Shown here: positions 32,467 through 44,800 of the stretch, in pieces | How positions within the stretch are numbered: the stretch's first letter is position 1 | Layout: every line of letters starts with the position of its first letter | Source of the DNA: Marthasterias glacialis | Taxonomy: Eukaryota > Echinodermata > Asteroidea > Forcipulatida > Asteriidae | Assembly (NCBI GenBank): GCA_911728455.2 | Contig: OU452227.1 | Coordinates: 13,904,110-13,968,109 of the forward strand | DNA: 64,000 nt | Reading direction: 5' to 3' | Made by a program: the position numbers and the translations under genes | The notes under the pieces: generated by a model | What the model was told of the DNA's origin: nothing | The model's input: only the letters and a program-made list of their open reading frames with translations | Databases searched by the model: none

Positions 32467-32944
32467 TGCGTGTGTTGGTCAAAAGATTTGATGATGCTAT
32501 TCCTAGTCTATGGTGTGTCTAAGCAGGTGTAACCGCCAAAAATCCACACTGCAATAGTAATACACAGGGAAACTCTCTCCCAAAATTTGTTTCAACGAAA
32601 AACTTCCTGATTTTTAGCATCTGAGACTTGCCAACAATACAAACAAAGATGTGTGATATGCCATGTCAGTAGTTAATGAGTGTATATCCAATCACTTAAC
32701 GAGATTATTCACTTTATCCATGATTATTTGTAAGAACTTCTTTCCCCATGTTGAATTTTTTTTTCTCTCAGGAATAAGTCAACATTCTAATACTTCTATC
32801 AGATCGTTTCGTTGTATTTATTGTTAATATTTTTTGGCATTAAAATCAATACAATCTCAGTTGATTTATTTTCTTGGACTGTTTGACCACCTTCCAAGTT
32901 GGAAGGAATGTTATGACCAGTGATGATGTGTCACACCTTGTTTC

Positions 32945-33060
32945 TGCTTGCAGTTGAATTGTTTTAAATGAGTCTATGAAAATGTACCAGTAATAATAAA
33001 AAATTTTAAAGTGAGGAGTTGGGGGTTGGATGATGAATGAAAATGTCAGTAAGTGTTTCT
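32945..33060 (+). repeat. Local duplication, first copy
   Basis: Contains CTTGCAGTTGAATTGTTTTA and AATGAGTCTATGAAAATGTA, then CCAGTAATAA; repeated at 33793-33892 with small differences. Confidence 0.8.
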
Positions 33061-33379
33061 GGACTATTTAAACTTGAGAGCAAAATGTATGTTTATCAGT
33101 TGAACATTTTGTAATAGTGTTACCTTTTTTGAGGAATAAAAATGAGTGAACATGGGACCATAACTTGTGTTGATGTAATGGTTAAATGTTATTCCTTGGC
33201 AATATGAGTGTACCTTCAATTAGGACCATAAAGCATCGCTTCATCACATCTCAAAAACGCTAATTATTCTTACAACAGATATTATATTATTATAATTATT
33301 ATTATATATTTTTGGCAATGAAACCAAGGGTGCCTCATAAGTGAACTTCATCACTGTAGCTCTCAAGCCTGAGGAAACC

Positions 33380-33650
33380 TGTAGATAAGGGTGCTTGCTA
33401 TGTGAACCAGAAACACTGGGGTAATTCTCCTACTGTTCCATGATAAGTATTCTGGGTTCTTTTACGTGCACTACCCTTCCTAGTACACAGGACCTACAGC
33501 TTAATGTCCCATCCGAAGAACAAAGCAATTATGGTAAAGTATCTTGCTCAAGGACTCAAGTGTCGCGACCAGGATTTGAACCCACACTCTGCTGCCGACA
33601 ACACCAGAACTTGAGTCCAGTGATCTAGACCGCTCGGCCACTCCACTCCA
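33380..33650 (-). repeat. tRNA-derived SINE, family 2
   Basis: Body with TTCTTTTACGTGCACTACCC, then GATTTGAACCCACACTCTGC and GACCGCTCGGCCACTCC at the head end. Followed directly by another copy. Confidence 0.75.
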
Positions 33651-33669
33651 CAAAGAGCTATGAAGAGCT

Positions 33670-34087
33670 GTTTGAATTATAAGACCCATTTATATAGCAC
33701 CTTGTTGTGGTTTACAGGGTGATGCAGCGCTATCTGCAGCCAACTATATTTTTATACCAGAAACTCTGGAGAAAACCGTTCTTGTTTTTACTTGCAGATG
33801 ATTTATTTTAAATGAGTCTATGAAAATGTACCAGTAATAACAACACTTTGTAAAGTGAAGGGGGGGGGGGGTTGAATAAAAACGTCAGTAAGTAATAGTG
33901 CAATGTACACACCCACACACGCACACACAGGACCAATGGCTTCACGTCACATCCGAAGGACGAAGCAACTTGACAGTAAAGTGTCTTGCTCAGGAATACA
34001 AGTGCGATGGGATGACCGGTAATCAAACCATACTCTGACAACATCAAAGTTTGAGTCCGATGCACCACCAGACCGCTTGGCCATGAC
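33670..34087 (-). repeat. tRNA-derived SINE, family 2, interrupted
   Basis: Left part ATTTATATAGCACCTTGTTG is the 3' body and right part CAGACCGCTTGGCCATGAC is the head complement. Between them (about 33785-33900) sits a segment that repeats 32945-33060, so this copy is interrupted. Confidence 0.65.
33793..33892 (+). repeat. Local duplication, second copy inside a SINE
   Basis: CTTGCAGATGATTTATTTTA, AATGAGTCTATGAAAATGTA and CCAGTAATAA. It sits between the two halves of a family 2 SINE. Confidence 0.75.
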
Positions 34088-34149
34088 AATCAACACGGGC
34101 GTACTGTCCACTGTTCAACACCAAAAGTCAACACACACCAGCATTGTGT

Positions 34150-37084
34150 TTTTTCAATAATTTATTACAATATATCAGTATATTGTTAACCTCTGAAAAA
34201 TATTCTTTCTGAAGTATCTACATTAATTACATTGATACATAATTCCCTTTATAATACAGCTACTGGATAAGAATGTGATTAAGTATGTATGAAGCTCTTC
34301 AGAGCAAAATCACACTACGCAATATCGAGTTAGTTCAAATATCGGTGTATTTATAATACTAATTAACTTGATGTCACATGTTTACAACGAGCCACAGCAC
34401 CTAGACTTCCTGCAGGCATGATTTGTACCCAGCTCACTGGATGGAGATTGCACTGTTACAACTTGTATCAACATCTGATTTGAAAATCTTAAAACTTGCC
34501 CAGCTGTTTTATTTAACTAGTAATTATATTATAGTTTGTAAAATATCTGCCATGACAAGTGTAGTACTTTGCCTGCCTGAAAATGCCATGAAGTGCATGA
34601 GGGCACTCTTTTTGTAAAGAGGGTGATCTACGATCTTTAGTGTGATAAAGAAATTTGCATGAAGATATTTTACCGTCATTAGAAGATGCACAGAAGCTAA
34701 TGGTGCTTTTCATATTTGTGGAATTTTGTTAGTCCTCTTTCTGCTTCTAAAACTAATTTTTAATACCTCTACTTCTTGGCTGCTTAAACACCAATCATCA
34801 AAGCCTTGTCAAGTGAAACTCAAAGCACCCACGACAAATAAATATCCTTTGTGATTTTTCAATGCCCACCGGGTGTAACGCGTGCTACCACAGCAGTACA
34901 ATTTATGTACCTTGCTGTGGTACTCCAGAGTTTGCCAGCAGTCTCGCCGAGACCGTATTTTGTGATTTGTAAAAACTCAGGCCCTCAAATTGCAATAAAC
35001 TGTTGGAAGTCTAGCATATATTCGAACATTGAGACCCGTTAAGAAGCACATTTTTGTTTCCTCAACAGCTTGCATGGTCTGCTACCAAAATTTGGTATGG
35101 ATGTTAGAGTATTAGGCCGCAATCCAATCAAGCGACTCTGGCTACGGCTATGTCCGTTAGCTGCAACGACAACTTTGGAGACTAGTCCTTTTCAGCGATC
35201 TGGCCGTTGCCACTGATGAAGCCATTAATTCAGACAAGGCCTTCAATTCAGCGAGACTCATAATTTTACTTTCTCTTGAATTAACTAGAAAAGGCCAGTG
35301 TCCGAGGTGTAAATACTTCTCTGGAACATCAATGCTAGCAACCAGGTTTTAAGAAGAACAAGAACCTAAGCCTTTACAGCAAAATAAAATTCATATATTT
35401 TTCCAATAACCATCAAAAACTGTCTTCAATATACGGAAGAAGTCGAGTATAAAAGAACAACGTACGTTTACATTTGAGTATAAAGTACAAACGAACAATT
35501 ACCAAAAGTTTGTAGACAAAATAAGCAACAGCGACAAGTTATTCTGTGTTGGTTGGCCAGACGTAATTATTTACGGCAAGACCAGCTGCTACACAGAAAT
35601 CCTGCCCTACAGCCTCATCATGGTGTTACACAACAACTGCTACATGTACCTGTACTTTGAACAAACAACTCGTACTAAAATAGATCTGTCTAAATTTAAA
35701 TGTAGTGCATTTTAATGTAAAACATCGGTATGCAAAGCACCTTGTATAAATGCATTGAGAAAATAAAGACAACAATACGTACAAGCAACATTAACATATT
35801 TTGTACACAAAAATAGGCCTCATACAGAAAAGTGTGTACAAATTTAGCAAATCACCTTCTCAAAATATTTTCAGACAATCCTTTACATTTCCTTTAACAA
35901 ACGTTAAGTAATCTCTCTAAAAAAAATAAATAGATCCCACTGGACATCACACAGTGTGAAGTCGACCATCTTTACAGGGAATGGTCATTTTTTTTTGAAC
36001 GCACAACTATGCATTTATACCATGTGCTGCAAGCAGGAGTTTTATTAAACTCCTTGCATGATTGGTCAGTGAAATTGCCTGCATAAAAAATTAGAAAACC
36101 CAACTTGCCTGTAAAGATGGTGTTTATCGGGCAACTATCTACACTGTATCTATTCTTTAAAACAAAAAACAAGTAAGCATAATGAACTAAAATAACTGAA
36201 TGGAATTATAATATACGGTGTATACCAGACAATATATGTAGCTGGAAGGCTTGACTAGCACACACTTTATCAAACAGCAATAATGTGTTTCATTGCAAAT
36301 AATATAGAAATGGACAATCACTGATGATGATGTCAAGGTGGTGTGCAATTTGTAGCTTTGTTTCCAGGGGTGACTTCCCAAATAGATTCTGAAATTTCAA
36401 ATGAATTTTCTTCAAGCAAGCATTTGGGTACATTACCAGAAAGTTGGCAGGGAAGCAATTTCACAGATATATTAATGTTTGGTGGTGTTTAAGACCACTG
36501 AGCCAACCAATGTCGACCCCTCCACAGTCTGACAGTAGACACTGAAATGATATATCACTAAGCCAAGATACTAGATTGCCAATCTTTTTTTCTTTTTTTT
36601 TAGCAACCCAACATCAGCCGGTGATTCCAAAGTGCTGGCATCCTGTATATTACCTGAACCCTAGACCTTCATCATTATGCAAACATCAATGCGATTTTTC
36701 TTCAGACATGTTAGACCAAAAGAGCCACACTATTTCTCACTTTCAGCCTCGGTTTAACTTGATTTCACATGGTGCAACCATCTTGTTTTTTGAAATTTCA
36801 AAAAGCAAGCATTTGGGTACATTACAAAACAGTTGGCGTGGAAGCAATTTCACAGATATATTAATGTTGGTGGTGGTAATTCCCATGATTTAAGTATTTA
36901 CAGGTGCCTTTGTCATTGAAGGGAGCCCTCTATAGTCCTAATATGGATAACGATTTTAGTGGAAATATATTACATTGGGATTGCATAGCCTGGTCACCAC
37001 TCTTTCCGCTATCACAGCAAATCAACATGAAGATCAATGTTCTTCTTGTCATGATGAGCCGTACTGCCTGACAGGTTTCCAGGC
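34150..37084 (-). other. Probable TRAF7 3' UTR
   Basis: No SINE was recognised here, unlike the flanks, where a pair begins at 34087 and runs lower. On the complement, AATAAA occurs at about 36046-36041 and about 34166-34161. I place the far end near the second because repeats start just beyond it. The segments at 36411-36482 and 36800-36868 share an imperfect repeat (AAGCATTTGGGTACATTAC). This is inference; no transcript evidence is available. Confidence 0.4.
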
Positions 37085-37096
37085 TTACTGCCACAC
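37085..37096 (-). CDS. TRAF7: TRAF7 terminal coding exon (VWQ-stop)
   Basis: On the complement, a clean pyrimidine tract TTTTTCTTCTTTTCCTCAG is followed by GTG TGG CAG TAA. V-W is exactly what must follow STVK (human ends VKVWTC), so only 12 coding bases sit on this exon and the rest is 3' UTR. Phase 0. Another downstream exon is possible but unlikely given this fit. Confidence 0.83.
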   Translation of the reverse strand: MWQ

Positions 37097-40000
37097 CTGA
37101 GGAAAAGAAGAAAAACAGTAGAGGAAAAAAGGTCATAAAAGATAACATTGGCCAGAGAAATATGATGCCACCAAATTCTTACTAAGGTGGGATTTATTCT
37201 TGTACAAGACAGATGAGATGGCTCTTCGAATGATATAAGTTCAATGAAGCTAAAATATCTCAATAAATAAAACGAGGTCAAAAGTTTATTCATGGAAATA
37301 AAATTCAGGATTCATTGAGGCTTATTATTAAAAAAAAAATACACAACTGTATAGTTCAAGGCCTAATATCAACATGTTAACATTAAAAAAAAAAAAACCC
37401 AAAACCACAAAAAAAAAACAGTATTTAAAAAGTCATACCAAAATGCTTAAGTAAATAAAAGAGGCCAACAACTATAAAGACAAAGTTTAGGTAAACAAAA
37501 GCAGGGCAGATTTATTAAACTCAATTACAGGAGACTGTGATCTTATTCTTGTAAAAGCTACTGGCACTGTGAACCTAAGGTCGGAGGACACAAGTGTAGA
37601 GATTATGATGATAAAATGTTAAGTTTTAGATGTGAGAGGAAAGATAAGAAAACCAATAAATAAAATCAGGTCGGGACTGAAAACCCAATCAACATACAAG
37701 ACCCCGATTCAAACTGGGGTCCACAGAGGTGAGGCAGGGAAGAACGAGAGAAAAACCAGAAAGGCTAGGAAGAAAGCACTGAGCCAACCAGAATGCCCTC
37801 CGGCCATAAAATAAAAAAGCTCAATGGATCTGAGGAGACTGCTCTTGCAATCAACTTTAGTCAGATGAGATGGTCTAGGAGTACCCGTGACCATGAAACC
37901 CTGTGGCTGGCCGGCTGAGGTTTTGCCTATTCATTGACATTATTTCCCTGTACGCGTATGTCAATGGACTGGTTTCATTAAAGGCCTTTCAAATGAATTG
38001 ACGCTATGTAAAGTTTTGACAGTGGGTGTAGCAATGGAAATGGAAAAGGCCTGGTAAGGGTAACGATTATGCCAATACCATCTTGGACTCATAAGTAAGA
38101 TCTTATTTCACAATTTTTTATCTGGATCAGCACATGTCAGTCCCGAATCTAGATCAACTCTTTCTGCCCCGATGACTCCATAAATGTCACACTTAAACCC
38201 ACATGCTTTCAAGTTCCCTTCCCCGCCCACTTTAATCCACCCACATCAAATCAATGAATCACATCAAGTTGGACGTCCATCCCATGTGGATAGAGTAGAG
38301 CAATACATGTATCATGTTGGGCTCAAGGTGTCACCGTGCACCTTTTCATATAAAGATAGGCCGATCATTGAGTACACTGCGTTCACACATGACTCAATGC
38401 CAATGAAGTTATGGAACAGTGCGATAATTACAAGAGTTGTTTCTGATTTTTCTCTGGGGATGAAGGGAAGGGACTCTTAATCCATGTGTATGCAATGATT
38501 CATCATCTAATGAAGCTCAGGATATTCTATGTTTACATACAGTCTATAACAGGGGGGGGGGGGGCGGGGGGGTGGCATGTTTGCATGTAGTATCAATAGA
38601 GTGCATTGACCTGAATGTAGCAAAATGAACAGTATCAAGCTGAGAAAGGACTAGACAGATCTATTATCGTGAGCCACTTTTATTTGGTATAAACCAATCC
38701 ATAAGGCTCCCCCTCCTTACGTGTTGACCAATCATATGCCTTGGCTTCACCATGGAAAGTCCGACCAAAGTCCGACACGATAAAATCCTATTAGAAAATG
38801 TAAACACGCGTGCGCATACTTATAGTACACACGTTCATGTCGTGCAGTGTAGCACTGAAGAGATGCACATTGTGCTGACCATGTGTACAACACTATGATT
38901 GGTCAATATGTTTAGGGGGCGGGGCTTAAAGGATCGGTCCGTTATAGCCACTTATCCATACTTTGCGCCCAGTGTTTATTTTGTATGCATCATAGGCATC
39001 GTCGACCAATGATGTTAACACAATACAAAGGTGAATGACATGAGATAAACCCTGTACCCGATGCCAATGAAAGAATTGTATCATCCAACAAAATGGCGGG
39101 AAAACACCGGTACATGATACATGCAAATGTCAAATGGACTATAAAAGCTACTAATAATAACAAATATTTATTCTTGACAAACTGATAATAATATCAATAA
39201 TAATAATAACTAGGGTTGTTCGTAAAAATGAACACAGGGATTTTAGTTGGTGGTAAAAAAATACAACATCATGATTTCATACCAAAAATTACATGCGATA
39301 TCCAAATTACAATATGCAAAGTTTAAACCTAAGCCCTAAAAATATCGTCTACCATGTCTACTGTGAGTGACAGTTGTTGTCTGTATTTTACAAGAAATAT
39401 TAATTTGTGCCGGCACCAAATTTGGTGTAGGGCCCAACTTAAGTGCTCACTTCAGCTGGGTCCGTGAAAATCAAGAAATTTGGCTAACATGACTTAAATA
39501 CAAGCATCTCAGCAGATAACAATGCAAGGCACTTAAAAGGGTATACTATAACAGGGGTGGATTTTACAAAGCACTAGGACCAGTCTCGTATCGAGTTAGG
39601 ACGAATAACTAGTCCTAAGTCAGGACTAGTTTTGTGAAATGCACCCTGAACCAGTAAAAGGGTTACACAAATGATATAGACACAAATTCACCACAAACCC
39701 TGACTAATAACTTTCCAACCACCATATCACTGGACATTTTCCCACTTTTTCAGAACTTACCTTCACAGTGCTGTCGACAGCACCGGAGAACAAGCGCCCT
39801 CTTGAGACGGCTAGACACGCCACGCTACCCTGATGCCGCAGGAGAGTCTGCGTACAGATCATATTCTCCATGTTCCACACCTTGAACGAAGTGAATATAT
39901 GGACATTGTCAATTACGTTATCTGTGCGTTACTGAGTGTGCAGGAAAACTGGTCTGGTTTATACACACTTGTATACCTGTGTACCTGAAACAAGGTATGT

Positions 40001-41786
40001 GAGGTTCATAAAATCTAAACATGGTTCCTGTTGATAACAATTGGGAAGGGAAACCACAATTAGCCCTTCTATCATTTGATATAAATTCCCTATACATATT
40101 TGACATGACCAGTACATGCTTGTGTACATGTTCTGTACATGTACATTGTCCGCTTGCAAAAATGGAGAGAGCGTGTGCGATAGACCTTTATCATGCTGCC
40201 ACCATCTTGGCCATGTGCCCTGCATCCAATAACAGTAATGGATGCTGATGTTCGTTGTTCAAAAAGGAACCTGACTATTTGCCCTTCCAGCCTTGGTTTG
40301 GTTACATTGATTTGAATAGAAGAAAAACAAGATGGCTGCACTGTGATAAAGGTCTATATCATGGGGGGTGAATCTAGCCCTGGTAGGACGTCTGTCTCCA
40401 GTGCACTACCACTGACGTCCTGGGTATAAAACTTCTCTACAAATTTGTAAAAGAACTCGCTATGTGGCGACCCCTTAATACCCAGGACGTCAGTGGCCAA
40501 CGTCCTGGGTTAGGGGTGAATCCACATTCTTTCTAGGGTAGGCAGTGGCTGTTAAAGAAACAAGAACACTTATTGCGAAAGAGTTGGGGAAACCTACTTC
40601 ACAAACAACAGAAAAAGCACAACTTCCTGATGGTCACCAGTAAAAAACTGTTTTACTGACAGGTCAACCCAGGTTAAGCTATTTACAAAGCTATTGCAAA
40701 CTGTAACCAACCAAAATGACCTGCTCTGGTAAAAATGTAAAAAGTGGTGATTGCCTTACATTTTTACTCTATACAAGAGTCTTTCCAACAGGTTAAAACT
40801 GAATGCAACTGCTCTGAATAAGAATTTTGTTAACAAGACACTGTTTTTAACAAGTTATTAAAATCAACCAGTATGAGTGGTGCGTCGTGGCCGAGCGGTC
40901 AAGCGCACTGGACTCAAGCTCTTGTGTTTCTGATCAGCAGAGTGTGGGCTCGAGTCCCGGTCATGACACTTGTGTCCTTGAGCAAGACACTTAACCATTA
41001 TTGCTATATCCTTCGGATGGGATGTAAAGCTGTAGGTCCCATGTATTGCCTAATGCACATAAAAGAACCCAGTTATACTTATCGCTAAGAGAAGGGGTTT
41101 GCCCCGGTGTTTCTGGCAGTGGCTGCTGAATGCGCCGCAGCACCTTGTAAACCTTAGTAATGATGCTACATAAACTGGTCTCAGAATTCAAAACTTCAAA
41201 AACCTGTCTTAAAAAAAATACTGATTTGAGACGCCCGTAGATAAAGCGTTACATAAAAACTAGTTATTATTTATATTATTATAAGCACACATTATAGCTT
41301 AACAACCTGCTTCGATGTTTGGGTTGCATATGATGTCAACAATGGGAAAACTCGGCCATCTTTAATTTGGTAACGCACAACTGTGCATGACACGTAAGTG
41401 CTGCACACCGCACGCGTGCATTTTATTAACTCCTTTCATGATTGGTTGGTAATCAACTCAAGCTGTGTTGCAATTTACACAGCGGCTACAAGCCAACAAA
41501 GAAAATGTCATCCAAGATGGCGTCTATTGCAATCCATCTAATGCAGGCCTGATACTTCACAAAGACAATTGCCTCCAAGGTCACTGCCTTGGTATTCCAA
41601 TAAACATTTTTGCCCTCTCATTGATGTTCCATTTTTCTAAGGAAAAGCTTCCGTATCCTTACAAGAATGGATAGCATCAAGGCCTGACAATGTTGACGAA
41701 AAAAATAGAGCGGGGAAACTTTTTTGACAAGGTGTGCAGATGGTCATATTTTGTGGCTAGAGTTTTCTAAATTACAGCCACATTTT

Positions 41787-41817
<31 letters not shown>

Positions 41818-44800
41818 CAAAAATGGGCTGACACATCACATGAGGTTTGACATGACCCTTGAAAAATACCACGGCACATTTGTAAAAATAACAAAAAATT
41901 GGGAAAGAAAATGTGCGTCATGAAGTATGAGGGGAAGTTCTCCACCGTGAGACAGCACTACTTTGAGGGGTGAGTACACAAGAAAATCTGGGTCATGTCA
42001 ATTTATAGAACTTTGAACATTTTTGGGAGGGGGTGTGGCCAATGTTTTAATTGCCTAAAATAAACTGACTGATCATGTAGAAACATAAACAGTAGGTGTG
42101 TTAAAGCCCCAGCTCAACATTGGTAAAGTGTCTGTAAATGCTTCCATTCTTTGCACAAATCAAGATATTTGTCATAAAACCAACCTCTGAAAATGTCAGC
42201 TCATTTCGTTGTTTCATTTGCGAGAAAACGGTTAAAATGAATTGAGCATTTTTGTACGCATTCCTATAGGCAGAGTTTTCGTCTCACTGGGACGAAAACT
42301 AATTTTGGATCATGTTTCATTTATTATCTAAAAACGATACCACTGCAGGCAGAAATATTTCAAGGTAAGTTTTCTACCATCATTATCTTTATACCATGTA
42401 AGGTATATGTAAATCTGTGAACGTGTTTATCTTCTTACCAATGTTGAGCTGGGGCTTTAAATGTTTGTAAGTCTAAGTGTAGTATATTGACATTCAAATC
42501 TACCAGAAGCAGGGTGTGAACATGGGACCTCCAGCTTTACAAGCCAGTGTTCCATTACATGTAATAAGTATTCTATGTTGGCCAATGCCCTAGTTTTGTC
42601 AATGATTTTGTTCGGGGGAGGGGGGTGGGATTCAGAAGTCACACAACCCAATACTGCTCTATAGCCTGGGATCAATACAGTTTTCTTTTAGAATGATGTA
42701 ACATTATCAGATTCACTTCCAAAAGTTCTGTTTTTTCTTTAAAGGTACAACAGCCCCCAAAATAATCATTGTTAAGAATCGTACATCTTTGAGAACATCA
42801 AAAAGTGAAAAACTTAATGAACGAGAATGATTTCACAAAACTTTTCTGCAATAATTAACAAAGACAAATCCACTGAACAGGTTTGTCAATTATTTCCTAC
42901 ATTTTCTGATGATTATTATAAAAGAGTTCTGTATTAGTACGTTATCATCATTTTACCTTTCCTCTAAAGGTTTGGTGAATTACTAAGTATTTATGTTTTT
43001 AAATTACACCTAATAATTATCATACAATAACTCAGTTGGAATTTTTGTGTGTGTGCCTTCCAGTACATTTTTACATGATTTATTTTCTTTAATAGTAATA
43101 ATCTTCAGGAACGCCCACAAAAATAGGTCACTTGCCGACATGGCTGGGTTCCTTCTGTGACATCATCTTTAAATAATTTATTCATGCGCTATTCCAGAGG
43201 ACAATCGTTCCTGGACGGGGTCCCCCAAAGGAATGACAACTATGTGTTCTTTCTTTTAAAAAATTCACTCATGAATATGTATCATGTAATGCATGTGACG
43301 TCACAGAAGGAATCCAGCCATGCTAGCAAATGACCTATTTTTGTGGGTGTTCTTGAAGACTATTATTTCTAAAGAAAATAAACTATGTAAAAATATACAG
43401 GAAGGCACAAAATGATTTTTCTCAACTGAATTATTATATATTCAGTGTAAAGTGTGAAATAAAAACATCAATGCTAAGTAATTCACCAAACCTTTAAACC
43501 CTACTACCCCTAAAATAAAACCTGTCTGTGGCCCGTGGGGACAGAAGCAGTTAAAACAAAAACCAGTGGTCGAGGGACCTAGGGAGTGTCAGAAGGGGCT
43601 TGCCTACCCACTCCCAATCCCAAGGTACCTACTGGCAGTGTTTTATAACCAGGTCTTGTATACCCCTTGCTCTTTAGTCTAGTTCCTACAAGAACCCAGT
43701 TGCATCTAGCTGCCCGTTTATATTATACACCAGCTGCTGGGTGACCAACCCCTCTCTCTTTCACTGCAGGCCTTGTTGTGCTCTCCTAATGTTATCTCAA
43801 GTTGCATGATAGTATTTATACACCTGCTTTCCTGTTGGAACTCGTGCGTATATTTTTATGGCATGATTACGACCAGAAATTCCAAAACCTTTTTGGGCCC
43901 CTTTTTTTTATTAAAGGTATGATGTATGATCGGTATTGAGCGGAAAAATAAACGACTCGCTTTTATTCTGAAAGATTTTTTGCGAACTTAATACTCGTGG
44001 CAAACAGAACACCCATCAATGGGAAAACTTTTGAGATGCTGGCGGTAGCAGACACAACTGTCCTTTTTAAAAGTTCTGAGCGTTGCACATGCTCAGTAAT
44101 GCGTGCGTAGTTCTGAGCACGCGTACTACCGGTGAGAACTGTGAAAAAGGACAGTCCAAACGTCTCCCATTGCAAACGGAACACCCAGCAGTTGCAAATT
44201 ATCAATCTAAAAAGCTGCCATATGCAAGAAACCTGTCCCTCAAATCTCCTTTCTATTTTTGGTTTAGCAGTATATACATGTACATAGACGTGTCACATGT
44301 ACGTGAATGTGGAGAAAAATGCTGACAAACACATGGTTATTTTAGTTCTGTTCTTGAAAACTTGATCAACCAGATTGGGATTGATTTCTCACAGGCTGGT
44401 TGGATTTGAAATGAATGTGCCCTTCCAAAAACCAATGGTACCTTTTTGGTAAGTGTGATGCAATTCCACTTCCAATTCCACGCCCACTTCACTCACACTG
44501 GCTCCAACTGATAGCAAGCAGCCCATAGGAATTGCATTCAGCTAGTTTTTGTATGAGGATTTATGTAAGTTCAATAATTGGACTTGACTTTTACATATGT
44601 TCATCAAAGACTGCGTTCTCAGAATTATAAGTTTGTGGTCACAAGAAATGCTTTTGAATGATGCAATGGGTGATTTTTGGTAAAATTACACACAAACGTA
44701 TGCCAGCTTTGGAACCGGAAGTGGTGATCAATTTGGGCGTGGGGCAGATACGTGCATGTGTGGCACAATAGATAATCATTACTTTGAATGTGGTTATTGA

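Noticed and set aside
38184-38480. 98-codon open frame with a vague reverse-transcriptase C-terminal look (P-x-LWNS)
   Set aside because: Only four or five residues fit, no catalytic motif, no other frame nearby; not enough to call a LINE remnant.
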